The notes under the pieces are model-generated. The model did no database searches. It was not told the DNA's origin and worked only from the letters and a program-made list of their open reading frames with translations. A program made the position numbers and the translations under genes. Positions 1 through 9,138 of a stretch of DNA of 25,633 nucleotides are shown in pieces; position 1 is the first letter of the stretch, and the number at the start of each line of letters is the position of its first letter. This DNA is from Phaeoceros laevis (lineage: Eukaryota > Anthocerotophyta > Anthocerotopsida > Notothyladales), in NCBI GenBank assembly GCA_049999765.1, contig JBNGIQ010008551.1, positions 16,210 through 41,842 of the forward strand, written 5' to 3'.

Positions 1-421
1 CGCGTATCTTTTACTACGTACGAAACGCGTCGAAACTTGCATGTCACGGACCGGAAACTTTCCGGTTGGTAGGGTTTATTAGGGCTCAACCCCCAAAACG
101 TTTGAGGGGTTTAAGACGCGTTTCGAGGTTTACAGTACATGCCGCATCGAACTCCAGTTTTTAGCATAGTTGCACAAAGAGTGTGTTCTAACATGCCGTT
201 TTAGACACGCCCCTGTGACTTTTGAGGATCTGTTGGTGGCGGCAGATTCATCTGATGCCGAAGGTGCCATAAGTGTGCCGTTAAGCACGTGAAATATCAT
301 CAATAGACAATGGAGACTTCCCCGGTTTAAAAAACTTCATGCTGGAGCTATCCCACTGTACAATAGCATGAAAATGCAGGTCTCTCGTTTCAGAGAGTGG
401 GTGTTGTAGGCTGCGGAGCTT
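1..421. other. Left-edge non-coding stretch
   Basis: I see no gene here. It lies 3' of the minus-strand thioredoxin gene and would hold its 3' UTR. Positions 21-31 and 115-125 form an 11-bp inverted repeat, and 51-65 is a small perfect hairpin with 7-bp arms. Neither is enough to call an element. Confidence 0.5.
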
Positions 422-1243
422 CTAGACTGCCGTGGACTGTACATATTGTGTCATAAAGTGAGCCCTCAATTCATCTTCGTTGCCTCCAACATAGGACTGC
501 AACAACTCACCATTTCTAAAAAACCTAAAATTCGGGACTGCTCGCACATTCCACTTGCGCATTAATCCCTGCAAGTCCTTTCACAGTTAGGCAGGGCTGG
601 GGTGTAAGGTATGGTGGCATGCTTGTGAGAGTGTTACCCTTGTGTCGTTGCTTAGGTCTCCGTTGATTTTGAGGAAGAGGGCATCCGGGTAGTCGAGGCT
701 CATCCTGATGAACTTGGGGTAGATGAGCTTACAAGGCCCGCATGTGGTGGTAGAAACGTCCACAACCACCTGAGGAATGCGCAGCTCGATGTTATTTCAC
801 AGTCGCAAGGTGCAAAGTAGCAGGGATTGGCGGTTGGAGACCCACCAGCTTGGATCCAGCTTCTTGAATGTACTTTTCCATGGTCTCTGCTGTTGGCATG
901 GCGGGCAACAACCGCAAAATTGTCTTTGTGAGGTAGGCTTCAAGGACAACTACAGCAGCTAATTAAGTAGGAGCAAGCTTGAGGTGGGGGACTCACAGTC
1001 TTGGACTTCGATGACACTGCCGGAGTCGACGCTTTCGGAGCCGAGTTGAGAGACAGCACACACGGCTGCTGCGGACCTCCTGCGACCGAAGCGGAAGGTG
1101 CTCTTCTTGAGGATAACACGGCCAGCTACAGAAGACATTACGGGACGCAATTGCGACCTGGTTGAGACCCTCAGGCTGGGCGAGGCCATGGACTGACCGG
1201 GCTGCACAAGGGCAGCGCCCCTCAGGATGCAAGCACAAGACAT
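422..1243 (-). CDS. Atypical chloroplast thioredoxin, four exons
   Basis: A thiol-disulfide oxidoreductase of the thioredoxin fold, probably acting in the plastid stroma. I assembled four exons by GT-AG sites with matching phase: 1243-997, 889-846, 769-638 and 568-422. They give 189 residues. Introns are 107, 76 and 69 bp. The first 60 or so residues are rich in Ser, Arg and Ala with almost no acid, as in a chloroplast transit peptide. The core runs from a helix ending G-S-K-L, through V-V-V-D-V and the active site C-G-P-C-K, to the cis-proline loop R-A-V-P-N-F. The residue before the CGPC is Thr, not the usual Trp. The open frame also reaches an upstream ATG at 1369. I prefer 1243 because the residues after it look like a transit peptide. 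I cannot assign it to a named plant thioredoxin type; the second domain of CDSP32 also lacks the Trp. Confidence 0.85.
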
Positions 1244-1627
1244 GATATCGCTAGGGGGCAACTTCACTTGGAATGGAATGACGAGCTTGCTCTGTTTTGC
1301 TCGTCTTCTGGCCAGTGGTAACCAAGGACGGCCTCCAGGAATGCTAACCGCTAAATCCACATGGGGCATCTATGGAATGGATGCGTTTTTTTCTTGGAGC
1401 TATTTTTAGGGGAGCGCATGTGCCACACGGATGCGTGGACAGGTAAAAGCCTCATCCCGGCAGGTTTGAAAACGCTCCAGGAAGCGCCTCGTCTCCTACG
1501 ATCGAAACCGGCCCGGGCCTACTAGTACGGACTCTATAGGAGCCCGGCAGGGAGGAGATCAGAGCGACAGCCGCGGTGGAGGCTGGTACCATCCTTGCCC
1601 CACCTGCCATGCCGCGCACCACTAACG
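1244..1627. promoter_or_regulatory. Divergent intergenic region, thioredoxin and PPR-A
   Basis: This stretch separates the minus-strand thioredoxin start from the plus-strand PPR-A duplication. It should hold both promoters and 5' UTRs. I see no confident TATA box or other site. Short open frames on both strands have no recognisable product. Confidence 0.35.
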
Positions 1628-1670
1628 CAATGCAGCATCCACAGTCTTGGATGCCAAAGGGCTGGTGAGC

Positions 1671-4589
1671 ATGCCCGCTGGACTGCTGCTGCTGAAAAAC
1701 CCTGCAATTGCTCCACCTACAATTGCGCAAACCGCCAACGGGATGCAACATCAGCGGTTTTGGACGCCAGCAGCTGGGGGGCAGGCCCAAACCCTGGGGC
1801 TGGAGCAGCGTTTGAATGTGCCTCCGAGGCAATGGGCTCACACAAGCCTCACACTCGTACCCTGCAGATGCTTAGCAGCCACGCTAGGCGTACCGGACAA
1901 TAGCAGTGTAGTAGAGCGGCAAGAGTTGTTGTGGAGGCAGTATTTCTTGGACCCCCCCGACACCAGGCACAAGGAGTCCAAGGAGCCCCTATGGCTGAAC
2001 AACTTCTACGGGCCTGACTGCGTGGATGCGCAATTGGCTGTCTTGGACAAGCGGGTTGGACGGTTTGCTCAGCCTACATCCAACCCCTTGTTGTATCATA
2101 ATGCTGCCGCTCCGACGGAGCCAGATTGCCAAGGGGACGGAACGGCTCAGGCTGTAATCGAGCAACTTTGTAAGAATGGGCAGCTAAGTCGAGCAGTTGA
2201 CGCATTGACTGTCTTGGCGGAGACACAACAATCTCGTGTGCCCTCCTTTCTGTTGTACAGAGTCATCCGGAGATGCGGGGCTGAAAAAAATCTGGTGTGG
2301 GGGCGTCTACTTGATGATCTCACTGTCAAGCTTGGGTACGGATCCCATGCATTTTTGGGCAATCATCTCCTGCGCATGTATGCCTCCCAAGGCCGGTTAC
2401 AGGAAGCAATGCGGGTGTTCACTAGGGTAGCCACACCATCAATACACATGTGGTTTTCCATCATATCTGCGCAGACTGCACACGGGAAACCTAGTGAGGC
2501 CATTCAGCTGTACCATAAGATGCGTAGATCAAGTTTGGAGCCCAATGGTTACATTTTTGTCGCTGCCCTGCAAGCTTGTGCAAGAGCGGGAGATGTGGAA
2601 TCTGGCAGGAAGGTGCACGCTGATTTGTTGGAGAGTGGCAGGCAGCACGACTCTTTTGTTTGCAACTGTCTGGTGGACATGTATGCAAAATGTGGGAAAT
2701 TGGAAGATGCACGCAAAATTTTTGACAGTCTGTCTGCAAGAAATGCAGTAACATGGACTGCCATGATAAATGGGTATGCTGAGCATGGGCTCGGTCCCCA
2801 GGCTCTCGCATTGTATGCAAGGATGGAGGAGGAGGGCCTGATTTTAGCAGACAGTGTTACGTTTGCTTGCCTCCTGAAGGCTTGTGCAAGTGCTGGTGCT
2901 CTACAACAGGGCAGAAAGCTGCATTCAGATATCATGGAAAGAGGACTACTTGAAGGTGACATAGTTCTTGGCAATTGCCTTGTAAATATGTATGCAAAAT
3001 GTGGCAAGCTGGAAGATGCACGCAAAGTGTTTGACAGTCTGTCCACAAGGGATGCGGTAACATGGACTGTGATGATAAATGGGTATGCTGAGCATGGGTT
3101 GGGCCCACAAGCGCTCACATTGTATGCAAGGATGGAGCAGGAAGGCCTGATTTTAGGAAACACTGTTACGTTTGCTCGCCTCCTAAATGCTTGTGCAAGT
3201 GATGGTGCTCTACATCAGGGCAGGCGGCTGCATTCGGGGATCGTAGAAACAGGACTGCTTGAAGGTGACATAGTTCTAGGCAATTGCCTTGTAAATATGT
3301 ATGCAAAGTGTGGCCAGTTTGAAGATGCACGCAAAGTGTTTGACAGTCTGTCCACAAGGGATACGGTAACATGGAATGCCATGATAAATGGGTATGCCGA
3401 GCATGGGCTCGGTCACCAGGCGCTCACATTGTATGCAAGGATGGAGCAGGAAGGCCTGATATTAGCAAACAGAGTTACGTTTGCTTGCCTCCTGAAGGCT
3501 TGTACAAGTGCTGGTGCTGTTCAGCAGGGCAGGCAGCTGCATTCAGGGATCGTAAAAAGCGAACTGCTTGAAGGTGACATAGTACTGGGTAATTGTCTCG
3601 TGAATATGTATGCAAAATGTGGCCAGTTAGAAGATGCACGCAAAGTGTTTGACAGCCTGGCCACAAGGGATGCGGTAACATGGACTGCCATGATTAATGG
3701 GTATGGTAGAAACAATGAAGGCCACAAAGCTACAGCCTGTTTCGAAGAGATGATGCTGGCTGGTATCCAGCCTGACGACACCACATTTACTTGCCTTCTT
3801 GTTGCATGCAGTAATGCGGGGCTGGTCAGTAAGGGTCGACAGTATTTCGATGCTATGGTCAAACAGCATGGCCTCAACCCAACAAGTGAGCATTATGTGT
3901 GCATGGTTGATCTTCTTGGGCGCGCAGGCCATTTAGGTGAGGCGGAGAAGGTGCTGAAGTCAGGTGGGTGTGGAAACGATGTTGTTGGGTTGATGTCATT
4001 GCTGAATGCCTGCAAGAGTCATGGGGATGTAGAGCGGGGAATGCGATGTTTTAAACGTCTTCTTGAGTTGGATCCTCAAGATGCGTCTTCATATGTGCTC
4101 ATGGCCAATATATACGCAGATGCGGGTAGGTGGGCGGACGTAGATAGGATTGAAAGTTTGAGGAAGTTGGCAGGAGCTAGCAAGAAACCTGCAATGGCAG
4201 GCATTGAGGTGAACAAGGAGGTGCATACATTTGTCGTGGGAGAAGAAAGGGATGGTGACATCTCATCCAAGGTACGGAGCACAAATGTACGTTTGAAGGA
4301 GGAAGGGAACCATGTACCATACACCAAGCTGGTGTTGAAGCCAGTGTCTGAAATGGAGAAGGAAGATCAACTGTGTGGGCATGCTGAGAAGCTAGCGCTG
4401 GCTTATGGTCTCTTGAACACTCCCGATGGCACACCTCTTCTGGTAACCAAAAACCTGCGGATGTGCAGGGACTGCCACTCTTCCACCGAGATTATGTCAA
4501 GGGTTGAAAACAGGGACATTGTTGTAAGGGACGCATACCGTGTGCATCGATTCGAGGCAGGATCCTGTAGCTGTAAGGGCAGGCATTGA
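1671..4589 (+). CDS. PPR-A: PLS-class PPR protein with DYW:KP domain
   Basis: A likely organelle RNA editing factor: the PPR array would bind one RNA site and the C-terminal deaminase-like domain would act on it. The frame from the first ATG gives 972 residues. It opens further to a TTG at 1647, which I do not use. After a presequence of about 150 residues come P, L and S motifs with the usual M-Y-A-K-C-G and V-T-W-x-A-M-I signatures, then E1/E2 and the C-terminal domain. The PG box is K-K-P-A-M-A-G-I-E (about 4182), the zinc ligands H-A-E-K-L-A (about 4380) and C-R-D-C-H (about 4464) are present, and the end is C-S-C-K-G-R-H. These mark it as DYW:KP rather than canonical DYW. Three central P-L-S units are near-identical 309-bp tandem repeats. 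It has no visible intron. PPR-B is its close paralogue. Targeting to mitochondria or plastids is inferred from the family. Confidence 0.9.
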   Translation: MPAGLLLLKNPAIAPPTIAQTANGMQHQRFWTPAAGGQAQTLGLEQRLNVPPRQWAHTSLTLVPCRCLAATLGVPDNSSVVERQELLWRQYFLDPPDTRHKESKEPLWLNNFYGPDCVDAQLAVLDKRVGRFAQPTSNPLLYHNAAAPTEPDCQGDGTAQAVIEQLCKNGQLSRAVDALTVLAETQQSRVPSFLLYRVIRRCGAEKNLVWGRLLDDLTVKLGYGSHAFLGNHLLRMYASQGRLQEAMRVFTRVATPSIHMWFSIISAQTAHGKPSEAIQLYHKMRRSSLEPNGYIFVAALQACARAGDVESGRKVHADLLESGRQHDSFVCNCLVDMYAKCGKLEDARKIFDSLSARNAVTWTAMINGYAEHGLGPQALALYARMEEEGLILADSVTFACLLKACASAGALQQGRKLHSDIMERGLLEGDIVLGNCLVNMYAKCGKLEDARKVFDSLSTRDAVTWTVMINGYAEHGLGPQALTLYARMEQEGLILGNTVTFARLLNACASDGALHQGRRLHSGIVETGLLEGDIVLGNCLVNMYAKCGQFEDARKVFDSLSTRDTVTWNAMINGYAEHGLGHQALTLYARMEQEGLILANRVTFACLLKACTSAGAVQQGRQLHSGIVKSELLEGDIVLGNCLVNMYAKCGQLEDARKVFDSLATRDAVTWTAMINGYGRNNEGHKATACFEEMMLAGIQPDDTTFTCLLVACSNAGLVSKGRQYFDAMVKQHGLNPTSEHYVCMVDLLGRAGHLGEAEKVLKSGGCGNDVVGLMSLLNACKSHGDVERGMRCFKRLLELDPQDASSYVLMANIYADAGRWADVDRIESLRKLAGASKKPAMAGIEVNKEVHTFVVGEERDGDISSKVRSTNVRLKEEGNHVPYTKLVLKPVSEMEKEDQLCGHAEKLALAYGLLNTPDGTPLLVTKNLRMCRDCHSSTEIMSRVENRDIVVRDAYRVHRFEAGSCSCKGRH
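2748..3674 (+). repeat. Three 309-bp tandem P-L-S repeat units in PPR-A
   Basis: Each unit is 103 codons and begins at the V-T-W of a P motif (2748, 3057, 3366; a fourth V-T-W falls at 3675). The units differ by only a few codons. The differences include the P-motif fifth residue (T, T, N) and the last P-motif residue (D, N, N). PPR-B has only two such units, so unit number has changed since the duplication. Confidence 0.9.
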
Positions 4590-4674
4590 CGGAGAAGAAG
4601 AAATTGCCAACTGAAACTGTTCCACCACCTGCCTGCCGTTGGTCACGCAAGTGCGTCATCATGCATAACTGGAG

Positions 4675-5991
4675 GGTCAGTCGGCGCATTTGGTAGGTTC
4701 CTCAAAGTAGCCTTTAAAATGGCTCAGGGTGTGACCGTCCAAGAACTTCTCCAGGACTTCATACTGTGTTGCAAGTGCAGAGCTGGAGGTTGGCCTGTTT
4801 GTGGATCCATGGGAACGGACTATGCTGCTGGGTGTGCTGGGGAGGCGTGGCGCATGCCCTGGAGGCATGGCGGCTGCGGGCTGCTGGCTCGCGCAGTTGG
4901 TACCTTCAGCATGAGTCCGCCCGTTACGTGCTAGAGAAGGGGTGCGCCCCTGTTCAAGACTGGAATTAACCAAATTTGCAAACTGGTTACCTGCGTATCA
5001 GCAACCCTCCCTGCCCTCTAGGGGCGGCCAGCTGGCTGCACCTTGCAGCAACCCGCCCTAGACTAGGCCTCCCTGCTACAGCCCCGACACCCTCTGCTGC
5101 GGCCTTCAGCGAGTTAATCGCGAGTGAACCTGCACGACCTAAGCACGACGACTTAAGTGCGACGCATCAATGCGAAATAGAACGAAAGTGAAGCGAATAC
5201 AACAAATTAGAGTGAATTAGAGGGAACGCAACCTCACGAACACGGATTTTAGCGTAAACAGCCGAATTACGTGGGTAGAGAAGAGCCACCCCGAACCTTG
5301 GGTACACACTGGAACTCACTCACTTCAGCTTGTCCCCGGAAGCTGAGAACTACCTGCTGATGATACGAGCTCTCAACAATGCCAGCAGTGGCGGCAGCAG
5401 GAGCAGAAGCCTTATCAAGGCCTCAACAAGCGCTGCAACTAGCAGCACCAGTACAAGGGATTCACAGATTTTTTGAAGTGCCCAACAAGTATGTACATAG
5501 AATCTCACTGAATGGTAGATGATCGTAACCTGCACCATCACAGTAGTATTGCAGTCTGCCATGCGTCCTGAACAACTTGTTTGACCTCATGAAGGACAGG
5601 CCATTAGGCCAATGTAACCCTTTGACATAGCTCCAAATGGTTTCCAGAACCCCAAATGACCTGGCCAAAAACGGCACCTGTCCAATCAAGTTGGCAGCAC
5701 CACAAGGTCTGCTACCGTGAACAAGGAGATATCTATTCGTCGCAGACTTGGGAACATGTGAGAGGACTTTGGCTGCTGATCGTGGTGTACTGTCCCTTAG
5801 GGCTTGTTTAAATCCTCCTGCACCTGTGCAGACAGAGCGAGTTGATGTACAAGCGCTTGGGGCACAGATTGTACTACCACGAGGAGAATGCCACACAAGT
5901 TGTTGCTTCCAAGGCTAGAAAGGTTTTCCTTCCAGCTCTTGTTGCTGCAGCATCTGCTGTTCACATCCCCTCGAGACAGGTAAGACCAGGG
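4675..5991. other. Spacer between the inverted PPR arms
   Basis: I recognise no gene in this stretch of about 1.3 kb, which separates the convergent 3' ends of PPR-A and PPR-B. The minus strand at 5462-5896 is open for 144 codons but starts at GTG, and its product matches nothing I know. Around 5165-5200 there is a CGAA-rich run with roughly 10-bp spacing. This could be decayed gene or transposon sequence, but I cannot show it. Confidence 0.4.
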
Positions 5992-8659
5992 TCCAGTTGT
6001 GCATGAATATACACTTGCGTGAACAATAGCAGGCAGGAGGTGGAACTGCTTCAGTCGGCAATTCTTCTTCTCGCTCAATGTCGACCCTCACAGCTACAAG
6101 ACCCTGCCTCGAATCGATGCACACGGTGTGCGTCCCGTACAACGATGGCCCTCTTTTCCACCCTTGACATAATCTGGGTGGAAGAGTGGCAGTCTCTGCA
6201 CATTCGCAGGTTTTTGGTTACCAGCAGTGGTGTGCCCTCGGGGGTGTTAGAGAGACCAAACGCCAAAGCTAGCTTCTCAGCATGCCCACACAGTTGATCT
6301 TCCTTCTCCTTCTCAGACACTGGTTTCAACACCAGTTTGGTGTGTGGTATATGGTTCCCTTCCTCCTTCAATCGTTCATTTGTGCTCCGAACCTTGCATG
6401 AAAGGTCACCCCTTTCTTCCCCCACAACAAATGTGTGCACCTGCTTGTTCACCTCAATGCCTGCCACTGCAGGTTTCTTGTTAGCTCCCGCCAACTTTCT
6501 CAACCTTTCAATCCTATCTACGTCAGCCCACCTATCTGCATCTGCGTACATACTGGCCATGAGCACATATGCAGAGGCATCTTGAGGATCCAGCTCAACA
6601 AGACTTTCAAAACACCTTGTTCCCCGCTCTATATCACCATGACTCTTGCAGGCACTCAGCAACGACATCAACCCAACAGCATCTTCTTCGCACCCAGCTA
6701 GTTTCAGCATCTTCTCTGCCTCACCTAACTGGCCTGCCCGCCCAAGAAGATCAACCATGCACACATAATGCTCACTTGTCGGGTTGAGGCCATGCTTTTT
6801 CACCATGGCATCAAAATACTGTCGGCCCGTACTTACCAGCCCTGCCTGACTGCATGCTACAAGAAGGCAAGTAAACGTGGTGTCATTAGGCTGAACACCA
6901 GCCAGTATCATCTCATCGAAACAGGCTGTAGCCTTGTGGCCTTCATTGTTTCTACCATACCCACTAATCATGGCAGACCATGTTACCGCATCCCTTGTGG
7001 CCAGACTGTCAAACAGCTTCCGAGCGTCTTCCAACTGGCCACATTTTGCATACATATTTACAAGAGAGTTGCCCAGTACTAAGTCACCTTCAAGTAGTCC
7101 TCGATTTACAATCTCCGAGTGCAACTGTCTGCCCTGTTGTACAGCACCAGCACTTGTACAAGCCTTCAGGAGGCAAGCAAACGTAGCACTGTTTGCTACA
7201 GTCAGGCCTTCGTGCTCCATCCTTGCGTACAATGCGAGCGCCTGGGGACCAAGCCCATGCTCAGCATACCCATTTATCATGGTATTCCATGTTACCGCAT
7301 TTCTTGTGGGCAGACTGTCAAACACTTTGCACGCATCTTCCAACTGGCCACATTTTGCATACATGTTTACGAGACAAGTTCCCAGTACTACGTCACCTTC
7401 AAGTAGTCTTCTTTCCAGAATCTCTGAATGCAGCTGCCTGCCCTGCTGTAGATCACCAGCACTTGCACAAGCCTTCAGGAGGCAGGCAAACGTAACACTG
7501 TTTGCTGAAATCGGGCCTTCCTGCTGCATCCTTGCATACAATTCGAGTGCCTGGGGACCGAATCCATGCTCAGCATACCCATTTATCATGGCAGTCCATG
7601 TTACCGCATCCCTTGTGGACAGACTATCGAACACTTTGCGTGCATCTTCCAATTCCCCACATTTTGCATACATGTCCACCAGGCAATTGCAAATAAAAGA
7701 ATTAGGCGGAATGCCAGTCTCCAAAATATCAGCGTGCACCTGCCTGCCAGATTGCACATCTTCTGCTCTTGCACAAGCTTGCAGGGCGGCGACAAAAATG
7801 TGACTATCTGCCTCCAAACCTGAGCTTCGCATCTTATGGTACAATTGAATGGCCTCACTAGGTTTTCCCTGTTCAGTGTGTGCAGATATAATAGAGAACC
7901 ACATGAAGACATCAGGTGTGGCCACCCTTCTGAACAGCTCCACTGCCTCCTGTAGCCGGCCTTGACATGCATACATGCGCAAGAGATGGTTTCCCAAAAA
8001 TGCATTGGATCCGTACCCAAGCTTGACAGTGAGATCATCAAGTCGTCGCCCCAACACCAGATTTTTTTCAGCCCCACATCTCCGGATAACTCTGTATAGG
8101 AGGGAAGTGGACACACGACATTGATCCGCCAAGACGGTCAAAGCGTCAACTGCTCGAAATAGTTGCCCACACTCACAAAGTTGTTCGATTACAGCCTGAG
8201 CCGTTCCGTACCCTTGGCCCTCTGGCACCGTCGGAGCGGCAGCATTATGATGCAACCAGGGGTTGGATGTAGGCTGAGCAGACCGTCCAACCCGCTTGTC
8301 CAAGACAGCCAGCTGCGCATCTACCCAGTCAGGCTTGTAGGAGTTGTTCAGCCATAGGGGCTCCTTGGACTCCTTGTGCCCAAAGTCGGGAGAGCGAGCG
8401 CTCTTTTTGTTCGTCCTGCAGGGCACGAATGTGCGGCCTGTGTGAATCCATTGCCTCAGAGGCCAGCACCAGGGTTTGGGCATTGCCCCCAGCTGTTGGC
8501 GTCCAAAACCGCTGATGTTGCATCCCGCTTTAGTGGTGCGCAATTGTAGGAGGAGAAATTGCAGGGTTTTCAGCAGTAGCAGTCCAGCGGGTATGACCAG
8601 CAGCTGTTTGAGATCCAAGCTGCTGTTTGGGATCCAAGACTGTGGATACTGCAACGCGC
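5992..8659 (-). repeat. Inverted duplication, right arm (PPR-B unit)
   Basis: This is the reverse-complement partner of 1628-4674. It includes the PPR-B coding region, about 80 bp of conserved 3' flank (the purine-rich AGAAGAAGAA block and the following CACCTCCTGCCTGC-like block), and the start of the 5' flank. It is shorter than the left arm mainly because it has one fewer 309-bp unit. Confidence 0.85.
6075..8483 (-). CDS. PPR-B: PLS-class PPR protein with DYW:KP domain
   Basis: This is the paralogue of PPR-A, with the same expected role in organelle RNA editing. From the first in-frame ATG it encodes 802 residues; the frame is open upstream to 8654, where only a TTG lies. It has P-L-S motifs, an E region, a K-K-P-A-V-A-G-I-E box, H-A-E-K-L-A, C-R-D-C-H and a C-S-C-E-G-R-H end. 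The region upstream of 8483 aligns at DNA level with the PPR-A presequence, but in another frame. A run of five A in PPR-A is four here (8567-8570), and a further 17-bp difference near 8466 restores frame. The ATG used by PPR-A is ATA here. So the N-terminus is uncertain: it may be a shorter presequence, a 5' intron, or a damaged targeting signal. The PPR array itself is open and intact. Confidence 0.85.
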   Translation of the reverse strand: MPKPWCWPLRQWIHTGRTFVPCRTNKKSARSPDFGHKESKEPLWLNNSYKPDWVDAQLAVLDKRVGRSAQPTSNPWLHHNAAAPTVPEGQGYGTAQAVIEQLCECGQLFRAVDALTVLADQCRVSTSLLYRVIRRCGAEKNLVLGRRLDDLTVKLGYGSNAFLGNHLLRMYACQGRLQEAVELFRRVATPDVFMWFSIISAHTEQGKPSEAIQLYHKMRSSGLEADSHIFVAALQACARAEDVQSGRQVHADILETGIPPNSFICNCLVDMYAKCGELEDARKVFDSLSTRDAVTWTAMINGYAEHGFGPQALELYARMQQEGPISANSVTFACLLKACASAGDLQQGRQLHSEILERRLLEGDVVLGTCLVNMYAKCGQLEDACKVFDSLPTRNAVTWNTMINGYAEHGLGPQALALYARMEHEGLTVANSATFACLLKACTSAGAVQQGRQLHSEIVNRGLLEGDLVLGNSLVNMYAKCGQLEDARKLFDSLATRDAVTWSAMISGYGRNNEGHKATACFDEMILAGVQPNDTTFTCLLVACSQAGLVSTGRQYFDAMVKKHGLNPTSEHYVCMVDLLGRAGQLGEAEKMLKLAGCEEDAVGLMSLLSACKSHGDIERGTRCFESLVELDPQDASAYVLMASMYADADRWADVDRIERLRKLAGANKKPAVAGIEVNKQVHTFVVGEERGDLSCKVRSTNERLKEEGNHIPHTKLVLKPVSEKEKEDQLCGHAEKLALAFGLSNTPEGTPLLVTKNLRMCRDCHSSTQIMSRVEKRAIVVRDAHRVHRFEAGSCSCEGRH

Positions 8660-9084
8660 CATTGCGGGATTATGTCCGCGGGGCAGCCCTAAATAACCAG
8701 TGGCCAGCTCAGCAGTACTGGCTACAAGAACCAACATATCCTTTGTAATGCTGAACATCACTTCTTGAGACGCGTATAAGTCAGTCATCAACACGTCTGT
8801 ACTTGTGGTCACCTCAGAAAATCAGCGAAGCCCTTTTCCAGGTGCAGCTAGGTGCAGCGGACGAGCACTTGATGACGCTGGTGCTGGTGCTAGCACTGTT
8901 GAGAGCTTGTATCATGGCCAGGTAGTTCTCAGCAGGCTGCTGCGCCCACCGGCAAGGGTTTTAGCCCATGTGCATGAGCGATTGTGAAAGACCTACGTTT
9001 GAAGATTTCATTGCACCAGACGTTCAACTGGCAAACAGAAGGTGGCCTCTCAAACTTGGAACTGCAGAGCTTTTATGATGTTAG
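8660..9084. promoter_or_regulatory. Divergent intergenic region, PPR-B and PWWP gene
   Basis: The region lies between the start of PPR-B (minus) and the first assigned exon of the PWWP gene (plus). It could contain a 5' exon of the PWWP gene, but I see no convincing coding exon or promoter element. Confidence 0.3.
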
Positions 9085-9138
9085 ATGTACTCCAGGTCTG
9101 CAGGCTACACGATGCACTCCAGGTCTGCTGGCTATGAT
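9085..9138 (+). repeat. 27-bp tandem repeat, two copies, at PWWP N-terminus
   Basis: Copies at 9085-9111 and 9112-9138 encode M-Y-S-R-S-A-G-Y-T and M-H-S-R-S-A-G-Y-D. Both copies begin with ATG, so either could be the start codon. Confidence 0.8.

Larger units (their letters stand above)
1628..4674 (+). repeat. Inverted duplication, left arm (PPR-A unit)
   Basis: This arm matches the reverse complement of 5992-8659. The match begins just before the shared CATCCACAGTCTTGG-type block upstream of the coding region. It runs through the whole gene and about 85 bp past the stop, ending near the shared C-A-A/C-T-G-G-A block at 4674. The two arms differ by substitutions, by small indels in the presequence, and by one extra 309-bp unit in this arm. 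Confidence 0.85.

Noticed and set aside
1647-1670. TTG-initiated extension of PPR-A
   Set aside because: Plant nuclear genes rarely start at TTG. The ATG at 1671 follows closely, and the homologous region in PPR-B is in a different frame.
2748-3674. Regular repeats considered as a CRISPR or satellite array
   Set aside because: The 309-bp units are in-frame P-L-S motifs within one coding region, and there are no short repeats with unique spacers.
5462-5896. Minus-strand open frame of 144 codons between PPR-A and PPR-B
   Set aside because: It starts at GTG, has no recognisable motif, and sits in otherwise featureless spacer. It could be decayed sequence, but I cannot support a gene.
6934-7803. 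Long plus-strand open frame of 289 codons opposite PPR-B; similar antisense frames at 2549-3163 and 19107-19478
   Set aside because: These mirror the repeated PPR motifs in an antisense frame. The same Cys, Ser and Pro-rich peptide recurs wherever a PPR motif lies on the other strand, so they follow from the codon pattern of the real genes.
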